In this document: positions 46,773 through 55,465 of the stretch, piece after piece
How the letters are laid out: every line of letters begins with the position of its first letter
How positions within the stretch are numbered: position 1 is the stretch's first letter
Source of the DNA: Acinetobacter sp. XH1741
GTDB lineage: Bacteria > Pseudomonadota > Gammaproteobacteria > Pseudomonadales > Moraxellaceae
Assembly (NCBI RefSeq): GCF_041021895.1
Contig: NZ_CP157428.1
Location: 2,728,001-2,792,000, forward strand
DNA length: 64,000 bases
Direction: 5' to 3'
Position numbers and translations under genes: made by a program
The notes under the pieces: generated by a model
Seen by the model: the letters and a program-made list of their open reading frames with translations, nothing else
Database searches by the model: none
Told to the model about the DNA's origin: nothing

Positions 46773-47498
46773 TCAAGCCGAGATATTTTTATTCTGAAAT
46801 AGACTTAATAAATTCTGCTCTGGACCATTCGTACTTCGCTCTTCGATTAATGTCGTAGCATAGTGTTCTAAGTGTGCTTCCATAAGTGAAGTTGCAAGTT
46901 CTTCATTGCCCTGCTCAATCGCATTTAAAATGGCACGATGCTCATTTGCAGAGCAATTATTATGTTTCGGGATTTCATATAGCCCAATTAATAATGAAGT
47001 TCTCGCAATAAGTGTCTGCAAATAACTGTTCATAATACTGTTCTGATTTGCCGCGATAAGCTTTAAATGAAACTCTCCAGAGAGTTTAATCCAGTCGGCC
47101 CAATTTCCCGCTAAACGCTCATGAGACTCTTGATCTACTAAGGTTCGAAGCTCACTAAAATTTAGACTTTGAGATTTCTGTGCGAGTTTTTTTACAGTGG
47201 CGATTTCAAGCATGCTGCGAGCTTCAAAAATTTCTTTAGTCTCTTCCACACTATGTTTATAAACAAAAGCACCTTTGTTGGGTTGAATTTCAATCACTTT
47301 ATCATGTGCAAGTTTCACAAAGACTCTGCGAAGCACTCCTCGAGTAACTCCAAATGCCTGACATAAGGGAGCTTCAATCAAACGGGTTCCCGGTGTGAGC
47401 TGTCGATTTAAAATAGCATCCACAATTGCATTATAAATATGCGTATCAATTTCATCATTGCTCAATTCTAGGGCTTTTTGTGGTACACCCGATGTCAT
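46773..47498 (-). CDS. GntR-family (FCD) regulator of the hydantoin/allantoin locus
   Basis: 241 residues. The N-terminal winged helix is IYNAIVDAILNRQLTPGTRLIEAPLCQAFGVTRGVLRRVFVKLAHDKVIEIQPNKGAFV (residues 21-80); the C-terminal helical FCD effector domain follows, with the metal/ligand His residues in FHLKLIAANQNS and NEHRAILNAI. Divergent from the NCS1 permease gene, and two near-identical ATTGT-CACAAT operators lie in the spacer. Likely a repressor of permease and racemase genes, released by a purine/pyrimidine breakdown product. Confidence 0.9.
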   Translation of the reverse strand: MTSGVPQKALELSNDEIDTHIYNAIVDAILNRQLTPGTRLIEAPLCQAFGVTRGVLRRVFVKLAHDKVIEIQPNKGAFVYKHSVEETKEIFEARSMLEIATVKKLAQKSQSLNFSELRTLVDQESHERLAGNWADWIKLSGEFHLKLIAANQNSIMNSYLQTLIARTSLLIGLYEIPKHNNCSANEHRAILNAIEQGNEELATSLMEAHLEHYATTLIEERSTNGPEQNLLSLFQNKNISA

Positions 47499-47798
47499 TA
47501 ATTTCTCCGTTATTCTTTCAATTAAGTAAATATCTCGTATTGATATGCATGAACAATTAGACTTTTACAAGCAGGTTTTCAAAAAATTTAGCTGTTATTG
47601 CTAGATAACTTCACTATTTATCTTGCAGAAATTTTCTAGTTACAAGCAGACTAAACTCATCAATTTACTCTATTTATATTTATCTTGTTTAGTTCGTATT
47701 GTTCATACTTTCACGTATTAATTCATTTATATATTTCTTCATTCTAAAACACATCATCTTACTCCTCATCATAACTGGCATAACTTTTGCTCAATAAT

Positions 47799-47810
47799 AT
47801 TGTGCACAAT
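47799..47810. promoter_or_regulatory. GntR-type operator 1
   Basis: Perfect palindrome ATTGTGCACAAT, of the form typical for FCD-type GntR regulators. It falls in the spacer between TTGCTC (47788) and TTAAAT (47811), a possible promoter. Confidence 0.6.
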
Positions 47811-47820
47811 TTAAATAACA

Positions 47821-47834
47821 GATTGTACACAATC
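47821..47834. promoter_or_regulatory. GntR-type operator 2
   Basis: GATTGTACACAATC shares the ATTGT-CACAAT core with the site at 47799; centres are 23 bases apart, about two helical turns. Confidence 0.6.
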
Positions 47835-47911
47835 TTAATTTCATTCTTTTAGCCAGAATTTTAAAACTGCTAAAGAACTTACCCCGCCTAACATAGGGAA
47901 GAGTGTTCAAG

Positions 47912-49380
47912 ATGAATAATACAGAAGCAATAATTAAACCTTCTTATGATGCAAAACTAACAAATCAGGACTTAGCTCCCTTAAAAAAACAAAAATGGGG
48001 TGCCTACAATATTTTTGCTTTCTGGATGTCTGATGTTCATAGCGTGGGTGGTTATGTCATGGCCGGAAGCCTTTTTGCACTAGGGCTAAATAGCTGGCAG
48101 GTACTTCTATCTTTACTCATCGGCATTGCAATTGTTCAGTTTTTACAAACCTCATTGCCAAATCTAGTCAACAAACTGGCACCCCTTACCCTGTTATTTG
48201 CCGCGCAACCTTCGGTGTACTTGGAGCAAATATTCCTGCCGTTATTCGTGGGCTTATTGCTGTCGCTTGGTATGGCATTCAAACCTATTTAGCATCAAGC
48301 GCATTCTTATTGGTTATTTTAAAGTTCTTTCCAGAATGGTCAATTTACGCCAATGTTTCAAGCCACGGGTTTCTTGGACTTTCTTACTTAGGATGGGTTG
48401 GTTTTATGCTGCTTTGGTTATTACAAGCCATTGTTTTTTGGTCAGGCATGGACAGCATTCGTAAGTTTATTGACTGGGCAGGTCCGGCGGTCTACGTTGT
48501 GATGTTTGCCATGGCTGTATGGCTGATCTGGAAAGCTGGATGGCAGAATATTGATTTAAACCTAAGTGGTGTTCAATACGACGGTTTTGCGGTCGTACCC
48601 GTCATGATTGGTGCTATTGCGCTTGTTGTTTCATATTTTTCAGGGCCTATGCTGAACTTTGGTGACTTCGCTCGTTATGGCAAAAGCTTTAATGCCATTA
48701 AAATGGGCAACTTTCTTGGTTTACCGATTAACTTCTTAGGTTTTTCTTTACTTACTGTAGTTTGTATTGCGGCAACCTTGCCAGTATACGGCAAGCTCAT
48801 TACCGACCCTGTCGAAATGGTTGGCAAACTTGATAATACCTTTGTGGTGATTTTAGGCAGCTTGACCTTAATGATTGCGACTATTGGGATTAATATTGTC
48901 GCCAACTTTGTGTCACCTGCCTTTGATTTTTCCAACGTTTCACCGAGCAAAATTAGCTGGCGCATGGGTGGAATGATTGCAGCAGTGGGTTCAATTTTCA
49001 TTACCCCATGGAATTTGTTTAATAACCCTCAAGTGATCCATTACACCATTGATATTTTAGGTGCATTTATTGGCCCACTTTTTGGCGTATTACTAGCCGA
49101 TTTTTACCTCGTTAAAAAACAAAAAATTGTGGTAGATGACTTATATACCTTAGATACCAAAGGTTCATATTGGTACAAAAATGGTTATAACCACTCTGCC
49201 TTTTATGCCTTAATTCCAGCTTCATTAATTCCTATTCTATGTGTGCTTTTACCACAATTATCTGCCTTTGCTAATTTCACATGGTTTATCGGAATGGGAT
49301 TTGGTTTTGTCATTTATCGATTTCTTAACCAACCACTTGTCCATACTAAATCGGCAATGACGAAGGTAAAAGTACAATGA
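47912..49380 (+). pseudogene. NCS1-family permease (hydantoin/allantoin/cytosine type), frameshifted
   Basis: The protein begins MNNTEAIIKPSYDAKLTNQDL (ATG 47912, GGGAAG upstream) and shows the NCS1 start NIFAFWMSDVHSVGGYVMAG. At 48140-48144 there are five T where six would keep the frame: reading one base later the sequence continues FFTNLIAKSSQQTGTPYPVI and CRATFGVLGANIPAVIRG, WYGIQTYLAS, exactly the family's first conserved loop. Without correction the first frame stops at 48292 and the rest (from about 48150 to the stop 49380) is unread. The remainder contains all later landmarks (FSGPMLNFGDFARYG, NIVANFVSPAFDFSN). One missing T in a homopolymer may be a sequencing error, a recent mutation or phase-variable slippage. 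The downstream racemase starts at 49377. Confidence 0.88.
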
Positions 49381-50111
49381 AAATTAAAATTATTAATCCT
49401 AATACCACTCAAAGTATGACAGACAAAATTGCGGCATCAGCAAAGATAGTCACAAATTCTGATACTCAAATTATAGCAGTGAGTCCTCAAATGGGCCCTG
49501 CAACAATTGAAAGTTATTATGATGAAGCCCTAAGTGCAGTAGGTGTGCTGGAGGAAATTCGCCAAGGTGAACTTGTAGGTGTAGATGCTTATGTTATTGC
49601 CTGTTTTGGTGACCCTGCACTTTATGCTGCCCGTGAAATAACTTTGGCACCTGTGATTGGGATTGCTGAAGCAGCAATGCGAACTGCAAGTTATGTTAGT
49701 ACTGGTTTTAGTGTAGTCACAACCTTAGAGCGTACAGTGAATATGAGCTGGCATCTGGCTCATCGCTATGGGGCTACGCCATTTTGCAAAAATATTCGAG
49801 CTTGTGATATCGCAGTTGAAGAGCTAGAGCTTCCTGACTCAGACGCCTATCGAACCATACGAGATGAGTGCAAAAAAGCACTCACAGAAGATAAAAGCGA
49901 TGCAATTGTTTTGGGCTGTGCAGGTATGAGTGACTTATGTTTAAAGCTACAAAATGAGTTGGGAGTGATTGTTATTGACGGCGTTGCAGCAGCAGTTAAA
50001 CAAGCTGAAATGTTAGTTCAGTTAAATTTAAAAACCAGCAAAGTTGGTGATTGGGCCTCACCTCCTGTAAAGAACTACACAGGCATATTGTCAGGTTTTG
50101 GAATGCGCTAA
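49377..50111 (+). CDS. Asp/Glu/hydantoin racemase family protein (hydantoin or allantoin racemase type)
   Basis: 244 residues. KIKIINPNTTQSMTDKI opens the protein; the two catalytic Cys are in ACFGDPALYAAREI (Cys about residue 72) and LGCAGMSDL (about 181). This arrangement is that of hydantoin/allantoin racemases (HyuE, HpxA). Its ATG overlaps the stop of the permease (ATGA). A permease plus racemase under a GntR regulator suggests uptake and interconversion of hydantoin or allantoin enantiomers, but no hydantoinase or carbamoylase gene is near. A strong palindrome follows. Confidence 0.9.
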   Translation: MKIKIINPNTTQSMTDKIAASAKIVTNSDTQIIAVSPQMGPATIESYYDEALSAVGVLEEIRQGELVGVDAYVIACFGDPALYAAREITLAPVIGIAEAAMRTASYVSTGFSVVTTLERTVNMSWHLAHRYGATPFCKNIRACDIAVEELELPDSDAYRTIRDECKKALTEDKSDAIVLGCAGMSDLCLKLQNELGVIVIDGVAAAVKQAEMLVQLNLKTSKVGDWASPPVKNYTGILSGFGMR

Positions 50112-50118
50112 AAAGTTA

Positions 50119-50162
50119 TTGTTTCAATTCCAACACAAAACCCTGTGCTGGAATTGAAACAA
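50119..50162. terminator. Long inverted repeat after the racemase gene, probable bidirectional terminator
   Basis: 19-base arms (50119-50137 and 50144-50162; TTGTTTCAATTCC...GGAATTGAAACAA) with a single mismatch around a 6-base loop, between the racemase stop and the stop of the convergent dioxygenase gene. The T-rich ends are short, but the stem is unusually long. Confidence 0.7.
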
Positions 50163-50178
50163 AGAATAATTAAAAGAA

Positions 50179-51060
50179 TTAAGTCTCTGCTAACTCTGGC
50201 TGTTGTTCGTTTTTATAAAATGGCACATCACCATTAATGGTTGCACGGTGCATGATGCGATGGGCATCGCCATAATCAAATAATGCTTTATGTTGCGTAC
50301 AACGGTTATCCCAAATCGCGACATCACCATCTTGCCATTTCCAGCGTAAATGAAACTTCTCTTGAGTTGCATGTTCAAACAAGAAATTAAGTAACTGTTC
50401 GCTTTCTTGTTCAGCTAACTCATTAATTCGAGTGGTAAAGCCTTCACTTACAAACAACAAAGGCTCACCTGTAACCGGATGGGTACGCACCACGGGGTGA
50501 ACCACTGGCGGGTTACGCTTAAATGTTTGCAAAAGCTTTTCTCGCTCTTCTTCGTTATGAGCAAAACGTTCAAGTGGAAAAGACTTACGAATATCGTGGG
50601 TTGCAGTTAAGCCACGTAATTTTTGCTGTAGCTCAAGCGAAAGCCCTTTAAAAGCTGCGGTATTACTCGACCACAACGTGTCACCGCCTACGGGTGGAAT
50701 TTTAATGGCTTGTAAAACACAGCCCAAAGGTGGAGTTTTACTAAATGTCACGTCTGTGTGCCAAAGTTCATTATCACGTAAATCTTGTTTCCAACTGTCG
50801 AGCACCATCACTTCAGGCACCTCTTCAATAGAAGGATAAATCGGGTGCACATGTAAAGTGCCGAAACTACGTGCCAAGTCGGCTTGTGCTTGAGGTGCCA
50901 ATTTTTGCTTTCGGAAAAAGATGACTTGATGATCAAGCAAAGCCTGCTGGATTTGTTGCGTCGTGTGTTCATTTAACGCATTCAAATCGACATCATGAAT
51001 AATTGCGCCAATGGTAGGCTTGATCACTTCAATATTTAAATTTGCTACGACTGTATTCAT
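50179..51060 (-). CDS. tauD: TauD/TfdA-family 2-oxoglutarate-dependent dioxygenase
   Basis: 293 residues from ATG complementary to 51058-51060 (the open frame extends 18 codons upstream, into the permease gene). The iron-binding HxD is in LWHTDVTFSKTPP, and the distal His/Arg in DNRCTQHKALFDYGDAHRIMHR. NLNIEVIKPTIGAIIHDVDL is the TauD-family N terminus. These enzymes release sulfite from taurine or alkylsulfonates. It is the last gene of the taurine-type ABC operon, which supports a sulfonate substrate; the family also includes alkylsulfatases (AtsK) and 2,4-D dioxygenases. Confidence 0.9.
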   Translation of the reverse strand: MNTVVANLNIEVIKPTIGAIIHDVDLNALNEHTTQQIQQALLDHQVIFFRKQKLAPQAQADLARSFGTLHVHPIYPSIEEVPEVMVLDSWKQDLRDNELWHTDVTFSKTPPLGCVLQAIKIPPVGGDTLWSSNTAAFKGLSLELQQKLRGLTATHDIRKSFPLERFAHNEEEREKLLQTFKRNPPVVHPVVRTHPVTGEPLLFVSEGFTTRINELAEQESEQLLNFLFEHATQEKFHLRWKWQDGDVAIWDNRCTQHKALFDYGDAHRIMHRATINGDVPFYKNEQQPELAET

Positions 51061-51068
51061 CTTCTTTA

Positions 51069-51938
51069 CTACAACTGCTGACCATACCAAGGAGAAAACT
51101 GTTTTTGTAACCAACGTAAAAACAGCTCAAAACTAACTGCGACAATCGCAATCACAATAATGCCCAGAATCACCGTATCGGTAATTAAGAACTGCGCTGC
51201 CGATTGCACCATAAAACCAATACCACGATCTGCTGCAACTAACTCTGCTGCAACTAATGTTGACCAACCTACCCCGAGACCAATACGAATACCGGTAATA
51301 ATATGAGGTAAAGCGGTTGGTAAAATTACATGCCAAAAGACTTGTGATTGACTTGCTCCTAGCGACAGTGCAGCACGCTCACGATTAAGCTGATGGCTTA
51401 ACACACCATGCGCACTACTAATAATGACAGGCGCCAAAATCGAGAAGAAAATCAAAAGTACTTTTGTGGTTTCTCCAATACCAAACCAAATCACCAGTAA
51501 TGGCAAATAAGCTAACGGTGGAATTGGACGTAATAATTCAACCAAAGGATCTAGAACAGCGCGAACCCATTTGTTCAAACCCATCCATAAACCCAGTGGC
51601 ACACCAATCACTACAGCAGCAATCAAGGCTAAAAATACTCGAGAGATACTGGCTGCTAAGTGTTGCCACAAAGTTGCTTTCATAAAGCCTTCTTGGCTGA
51701 CCGATATAAATTTCTGCCATACGGCCTGTGGACTCGGTAAAAATAGCTCAGGTACGATATGCAAAGCAGTAATGAGAAACCAAAGCGCAACCACACTTCC
51801 CACACTGATTATGCTAACCGCCAAAGTTCGATGCTTCTCAAAAAATGACAATAAAAATGAAGCTTTTTCGGATTGCGCATCTGGCTTAAGTTTTAGCTCT
51901 GTTTTGTCATATTCATAGACGTTATCTTTAGTGTTCAT
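51069..51938 (-). CDS. tauC: Sulfonate/taurine ABC transporter permease
   Basis: 289 residues with about six to seven membrane helices. A charged N terminus (residues 1-32) precedes the first helix. The permease signature LVVIWFGIGETTKVLLIFFSILAPVII and the EAA loop ALSLGASQSQVFWHVILPTALPHIITG identify the TauC/SsuC subfamily. Its ATG overlaps the stop of the ATPase gene by four bases. Works with the TauB-like ATPase and TauA-like binding protein encoded upstream. Confidence 0.92.
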   Translation of the reverse strand: MNTKDNVYEYDKTELKLKPDAQSEKASFLLSFFEKHRTLAVSIISVGSVVALWFLITALHIVPELFLPSPQAVWQKFISVSQEGFMKATLWQHLAASISRVFLALIAAVVIGVPLGLWMGLNKWVRAVLDPLVELLRPIPPLAYLPLLVIWFGIGETTKVLLIFFSILAPVIISSAHGVLSHQLNRERAALSLGASQSQVFWHVILPTALPHIITGIRIGLGVGWSTLVAAELVAADRGIGFMVQSAAQFLITDTVILGIIVIAIVAVSFELFLRWLQKQFSPWYGQQL

Positions 51939-52729
51939 ATAGGTAACGCCTCCTTACCGCTTTGTTTTTGTGCCCTTAAACTTTCAAATAGCTGTTCTCT
52001 GAGCTGAATAAATTGAGGGTCCGATTTAATCGAGCGAATAGACTCACCCTGACGATATCGTTCAGCAAAATCGAGATGTAGAGTTTCTACAATTTTGCCC
52101 GGATGTGCTGTCATCAGAACTAACTGATTACTCAGCAACAATGCTTCTTCAATGTCATGCGTAATTAAAAAGAAGCTTTTATTTTGTTGAATCCATAAAT
52201 CGAGCACTAACTGCTGCATGTTTTCACGTGTAAAAGCATCTAATGCAGCAAAAGGTTCATCTAATAAAATAAACGGCGCGTGGCTGATCAAAGCTCTGGC
52301 AATACCAACACGTTGTTTCATACCACCGGAAAGTTCCCAGATATTGGCTTTTTCAACGTGACTTAAACCTACAATTTTTAAAATTGCGTTCACTTGTGCT
52401 TCAATCTCTGCACGCTTTAAACCTTTTAACTGCAAAGCGAAGCCAACATTATCTGCAACATTCAACCAAGGAAGTAGAGCATGATCCTGAAACACCACAG
52501 CACGGGTTACATCCGGTCCATTTACCACTTCATGATTTACAAGCACATCACCTGAACTCGGCTTTTGAAAACCTGCCAAGATATTAAGCAAAGTCGTTTT
52601 GCCACAACCTGACTCACCTAAAATGACGGTTAAAGAGCCTTCTTCAATGGTTAGGTTAATGTCTTGTAAAACTGGCTTTTGCTGTTTAGGAAAAGTCAGA
52701 TGAATATGTTTGGCTTCTAGTACACTCAT
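51935..52729 (-). CDS. tauB: Sulfonate/taurine ABC transporter ATP-binding protein
   Basis: 264 residues. Walker A GESGCGKTTLL (about residues 38-48), the Q-loop VVFQDHALLPW, signature LSGGMKQRVGIARALI, Walker B FILLDEPFAALD and the H-loop LITHDIEEAL are all present. TauB/SsuB group. AAGGAG sits just upstream of its ATG, and its ORF starts 9 bases after the tauA stop; it overlaps tauC by ATGA. Confidence 0.93.
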   Translation of the reverse strand: MSVLEAKHIHLTFPKQQKPVLQDINLTIEEGSLTVILGESGCGKTTLLNILAGFQKPSSGDVLVNHEVVNGPDVTRAVVFQDHALLPWLNVADNVGFALQLKGLKRAEIEAQVNAILKIVGLSHVEKANIWELSGGMKQRVGIARALISHAPFILLDEPFAALDAFTRENMQQLVLDLWIQQNKSFFLITHDIEEALLLSNQLVLMTAHPGKIVETLHLDFAERYRQGESIRSIKSDPQFIQLREQLFESLRAQKQSGKEALPI

Positions 52730-52738
52730 GACAACTCC

Positions 52739-53761
52739 TTAAGGCTGCAAAAATGAAGAATTCACATTGCCTTTATAATCGGCTTTAAGTTGATCGACCT
52801 TGCCCTGACCTTTTAAGAACTTCGCTGTATCAAAAATATTTTGCGCAAATTCACCATCTAACGTTTGTTTTTGCTGAGCACGATCTAGGTAAATATTTCC
52901 ACCTAATAAAAGCGGGATATCTTTTGCATCAGAACCTGTGAGCTGCGCAATTTTTTGCACGTTATCGCCATCTCTCACATAAGCTGCTGGGTCTTGATTA
53001 TATTTTTCAAGTTGCTCAAGTGTGGTTTTAACAAAAGCTTTTAAGAAGTCAGGATTTTTCTCGGCAAAGTCTTTACGTACCACCCATAAATCATAAGTTG
53101 GAGCGCCCCATTCACCGACTTGTTTTGAATCAGTTAAAACCGTACCAGATGCTTTAGCTTTACTTAAAGCAGGTTCCCACACATAGGCAGCATCAATATC
53201 ACCACGTTCCCAAGCAGCTGAAATTTCAGGTGGACGCAAGTTAATAATTTTTACTTTGTCTTCTGGAATGTTCCAATGTTTAAGTGCAGATAAAAGGCTG
53301 TAATGCGTGGTTGAAACAAACGGTACTGCAATGGTTTTGCCAATTAAATCTTTAGGGCTTTTGATGCCTGATTTATTACTTACCACCAATGCTTCAGACC
53401 CACCAAGTTTTGATGTAATTAAGAATACTTCAATAGGTAAATCACGGCTGGCCGCAGCAGCAAGTGGGCTCGAACCAATATTACCGAGCACGACATCGCC
53501 TGATGCAAGTGCATTGACAACGTCTGAACCAGCATCAAATTTTTTCCACTGGATGGTTCGTTGACTTTGTTTTTCGTAGTCGCCATTGGCCTGTGCAACT
53601 TTACTTGGGTCAACCCCTGTTTGATAAGCAATCACAACAGGTTTGCTATCACGAACTGACGCACTTGTATTATTGTCTTTCTTATTTTGCCATACGATAA
53701 AAGCAACAATTGCGACTATAACAATTGCCGTGATAATCAACGGTTTGGTCTTAGTGCTCAT
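52739..53761 (-). CDS. tauA: Taurine/sulfonate ABC transporter binding protein, N-terminally anchored
   Basis: 340 residues (ATG complementary to 53759-53761; TTG at 53779 is an alternative). PVVIAYQTGVDPSKVAQANGDYEKQ, DAGSDVVNALASGDVVLGNIGSSPLAAAASRDL and RPPEISAAWERGDIDAAYVWEPAL are the binding-protein landmarks of TauA/SsuA. As in the MetQ protein of this window, the N terminus (residues 6-24, KPLIITAIVIVAIVAFIVWQ) is one hydrophobic helix without lipobox or clear cleavage site, then a hydrophilic KKDNNTSAS linker, so it is probably membrane-tethered. First gene of the operon tauA-B-C-D; taurine is the likely but unproven ligand. Confidence 0.88.
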   Translation of the reverse strand: MSTKTKPLIITAIVIVAIVAFIVWQNKKDNNTSASVRDSKPVVIAYQTGVDPSKVAQANGDYEKQSQRTIQWKKFDAGSDVVNALASGDVVLGNIGSSPLAAAASRDLPIEVFLITSKLGGSEALVVSNKSGIKSPKDLIGKTIAVPFVSTTHYSLLSALKHWNIPEDKVKIINLRPPEISAAWERGDIDAAYVWEPALSKAKASGTVLTDSKQVGEWGAPTYDLWVVRKDFAEKNPDFLKAFVKTTLEQLEKYNQDPAAYVRDGDNVQKIAQLTGSDAKDIPLLLGGNIYLDRAQQKQTLDGEFAQNIFDTAKFLKGQGKVDQLKADYKGNVNSSFLQP

Positions 53762-54219
53762 AATTTCATGATCTTTCAATAATATAAGCTCATGGTATGC
53801 AGCTGACCTTATAATGAAAAATAAAAAAATGTGCGTTGCTTATCTAATTTTTATAAATAACTTTTCCTTATAAGTTTTTATCTTTTGGTAAAAAGCAAAT
53901 ATTAAACAACTTTACAGCTTAGCGGTAAAATTAAAATACTTATATATCAATAATTAAAAACGTTATTCAAAAAATAGGTGATGAGAAAAACCTGACATAT
54001 AACCTCTAATTATTTTATCCTACTCATATTTCAGCATTTTATTTTTGTCTCTTACATCCAGAGCTTTGTGTCTAATTACTTTTTTGATTTTTTATAACGG
54101 TCAGATTTTATTATCTTTTTATCTTAAATCTTCTGCAAATATTAAGATTTGAGCAAATCTTTTTCTGATTTATACATGACTTAAATTCAATTTTTATTTT
54201 TAAGAGGAGAAAAATTCTT
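53762..54219. other. Divergent promoter region, tauABCD / porin gene
   Basis: About 460 bases of AT-rich spacer. Promoters for both directions must be here. No gene or clear operator palindrome is seen; sulfur-starvation control by a CysB/Cbl-type LysR regulator is the obvious expectation but I cannot point to a site. Confidence 0.45.
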
Positions 54220-55404
54220 TTGTTTAAACATCCCCCAATTTTCAAAAAAACATTCATCGCGACGACTTTAATTACATTTAGCCTTTCAAGTCAGGCAGCC
54301 CTGACCTTTGGTAATGCTGAAGAAGGTCAACTTAAAGTAAGTGGTACTGTACGGGCCAAATATGTTTATGATTTTGACTCTGAACCCTCTACCAGTAAAT
54401 TTTCCTTTAATGATGCAGTATTATGGCTGGACTACAACTCTCCAAAATGGATTGGCCGCCTAGATTATCGGGTTTATGAATATTATGGGCGTTTAGGTGA
54501 TGCCAATTGGCTGACCGATGCATGGCTGGGTTATAAAATTAATGAAAATAGTAAAATTATTGCTGGCTTAAACCCTGTTCCTTTTGGCTTGGGTCGCTTT
54601 TGGGGAAATACTTATTATTTAGGTATTGCCAATAGTGCAGGTTGGGAAGATGTACATAACCTTGGCGTAAAATATGATTTCAATGATGGAATCAATGAAG
54701 CACAACTCGCCTTTTATCCTACCGATGGTGGCACCTATAGAGGTAAAAGCAAAGACTCGAGTCGATTTAGTATCAACCCTGTCAACGCGGATGACTCTGT
54801 ACCACAAGGCACCAATACTAAAGAAAAGAACTCCATTGTTATTCGCGGTGCTCATACCTTTAAAAATGTCTTAGGCCAAGAAAATTTCTCTACCCAACTG
54901 GGTGCCTCTCTTTGGTATTCCACTATTGAAAATAAACGTTCAGGGCAAGATGGCGATCGCCAAGTCTATTCAGTTTTTAGCAATACCAATTATAACCAAT
55001 GGAATTTACAGCTTTTGGCTGGTTATCAAGACATTGATAATGCCGATGCTCAATATAAAGACCACCTGACTTTGGGCGGTTTCGATTATTCATTTAACTC
55101 TGCAACTAAAGGTCAGATTTACTCAGCCGAACTGAGCTATTTATTTCCTCAGCAGTTTGGCCCAATTACCTCTGTTCGTCCGTATTTAAACTATAGTTCT
55201 TATCGAAAAGATCAAGATGGCTTTAAAGACTCCACCCGTTTTATTCCCGGCATTGCCTTTAACTATCAAAAATTGACGGTACAAGCCGAGTTGCTGATGG
55301 GTAAACACGATCCATATCTAGGAGATAGTGAAGGCCTTGCGGCTGGTGGAACCAATGATAAATGGAATAAAAAAGCATTTGTGATTTTTGCTTATTACTT
55401 CTAA
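54220..55404 (+). CDS. Outer-membrane beta-barrel porin (DcaP/OprB-like outline), TTG start
   Basis: 394 residues. The only start is TTG at 54220 with AGAGGAGA 9 bases upstream; no other Met occurs before residue 360, and the signal peptide (MFKHPPIFKKTFIATTLITFSLSSQA) begins there. The mature protein is rich in alternating aromatic strands and ends in FVIFAYYF, the C-terminal Phe of BAM-assembled barrels. A coiled-coil segment, as found in DcaP, is not seen; family affiliation is uncertain. Location between the tau operon and the second DszA/DszC-like module suggests a channel for sulfonates or sulfones. Terminator follows. Confidence 0.85.
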   Translation: MFKHPPIFKKTFIATTLITFSLSSQAALTFGNAEEGQLKVSGTVRAKYVYDFDSEPSTSKFSFNDAVLWLDYNSPKWIGRLDYRVYEYYGRLGDANWLTDAWLGYKINENSKIIAGLNPVPFGLGRFWGNTYYLGIANSAGWEDVHNLGVKYDFNDGINEAQLAFYPTDGGTYRGKSKDSSRFSINPVNADDSVPQGTNTKEKNSIVIRGAHTFKNVLGQENFSTQLGASLWYSTIENKRSGQDGDRQVYSVFSNTNYNQWNLQLLAGYQDIDNADAQYKDHLTLGGFDYSFNSATKGQIYSAELSYLFPQQFGPITSVRPYLNYSSYRKDQDGFKDSTRFIPGIAFNYQKLTVQAELLMGKHDPYLGDSEGLAAGGTNDKWNKKAFVIFAYYF

Positions 55405-55408
55405 CTCC

Positions 55409-55445
55409 AAAAATAAAGGCTAATAGCTGTTAGCCTTTATTTTTA
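55409..55445. terminator. Terminator of the porin gene
   Basis: AAAATAAAGGCTAA / TTAGCCTTTATTTT stem, A- and T-runs at both sides; can also serve the converging MFS gene. Confidence 0.93.
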
Positions 55446-55465
55446 TTTGGATATTTATTTTCACT

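Larger units (their letters stand above)
47499..47911. other. Divergent promoter region, GntR regulator / NCS1 permease
   Basis: About 413 bases, AT-rich, with no gene. It holds two operator-like palindromes near 47799-47834, in a plausible promoter position for the permease gene. Confidence 0.5.

Noticed and set aside
51464..51918. Rightward frames opposite the tauC gene.
   Set aside because: Antisense to a clear permease gene; no ribosome sites.
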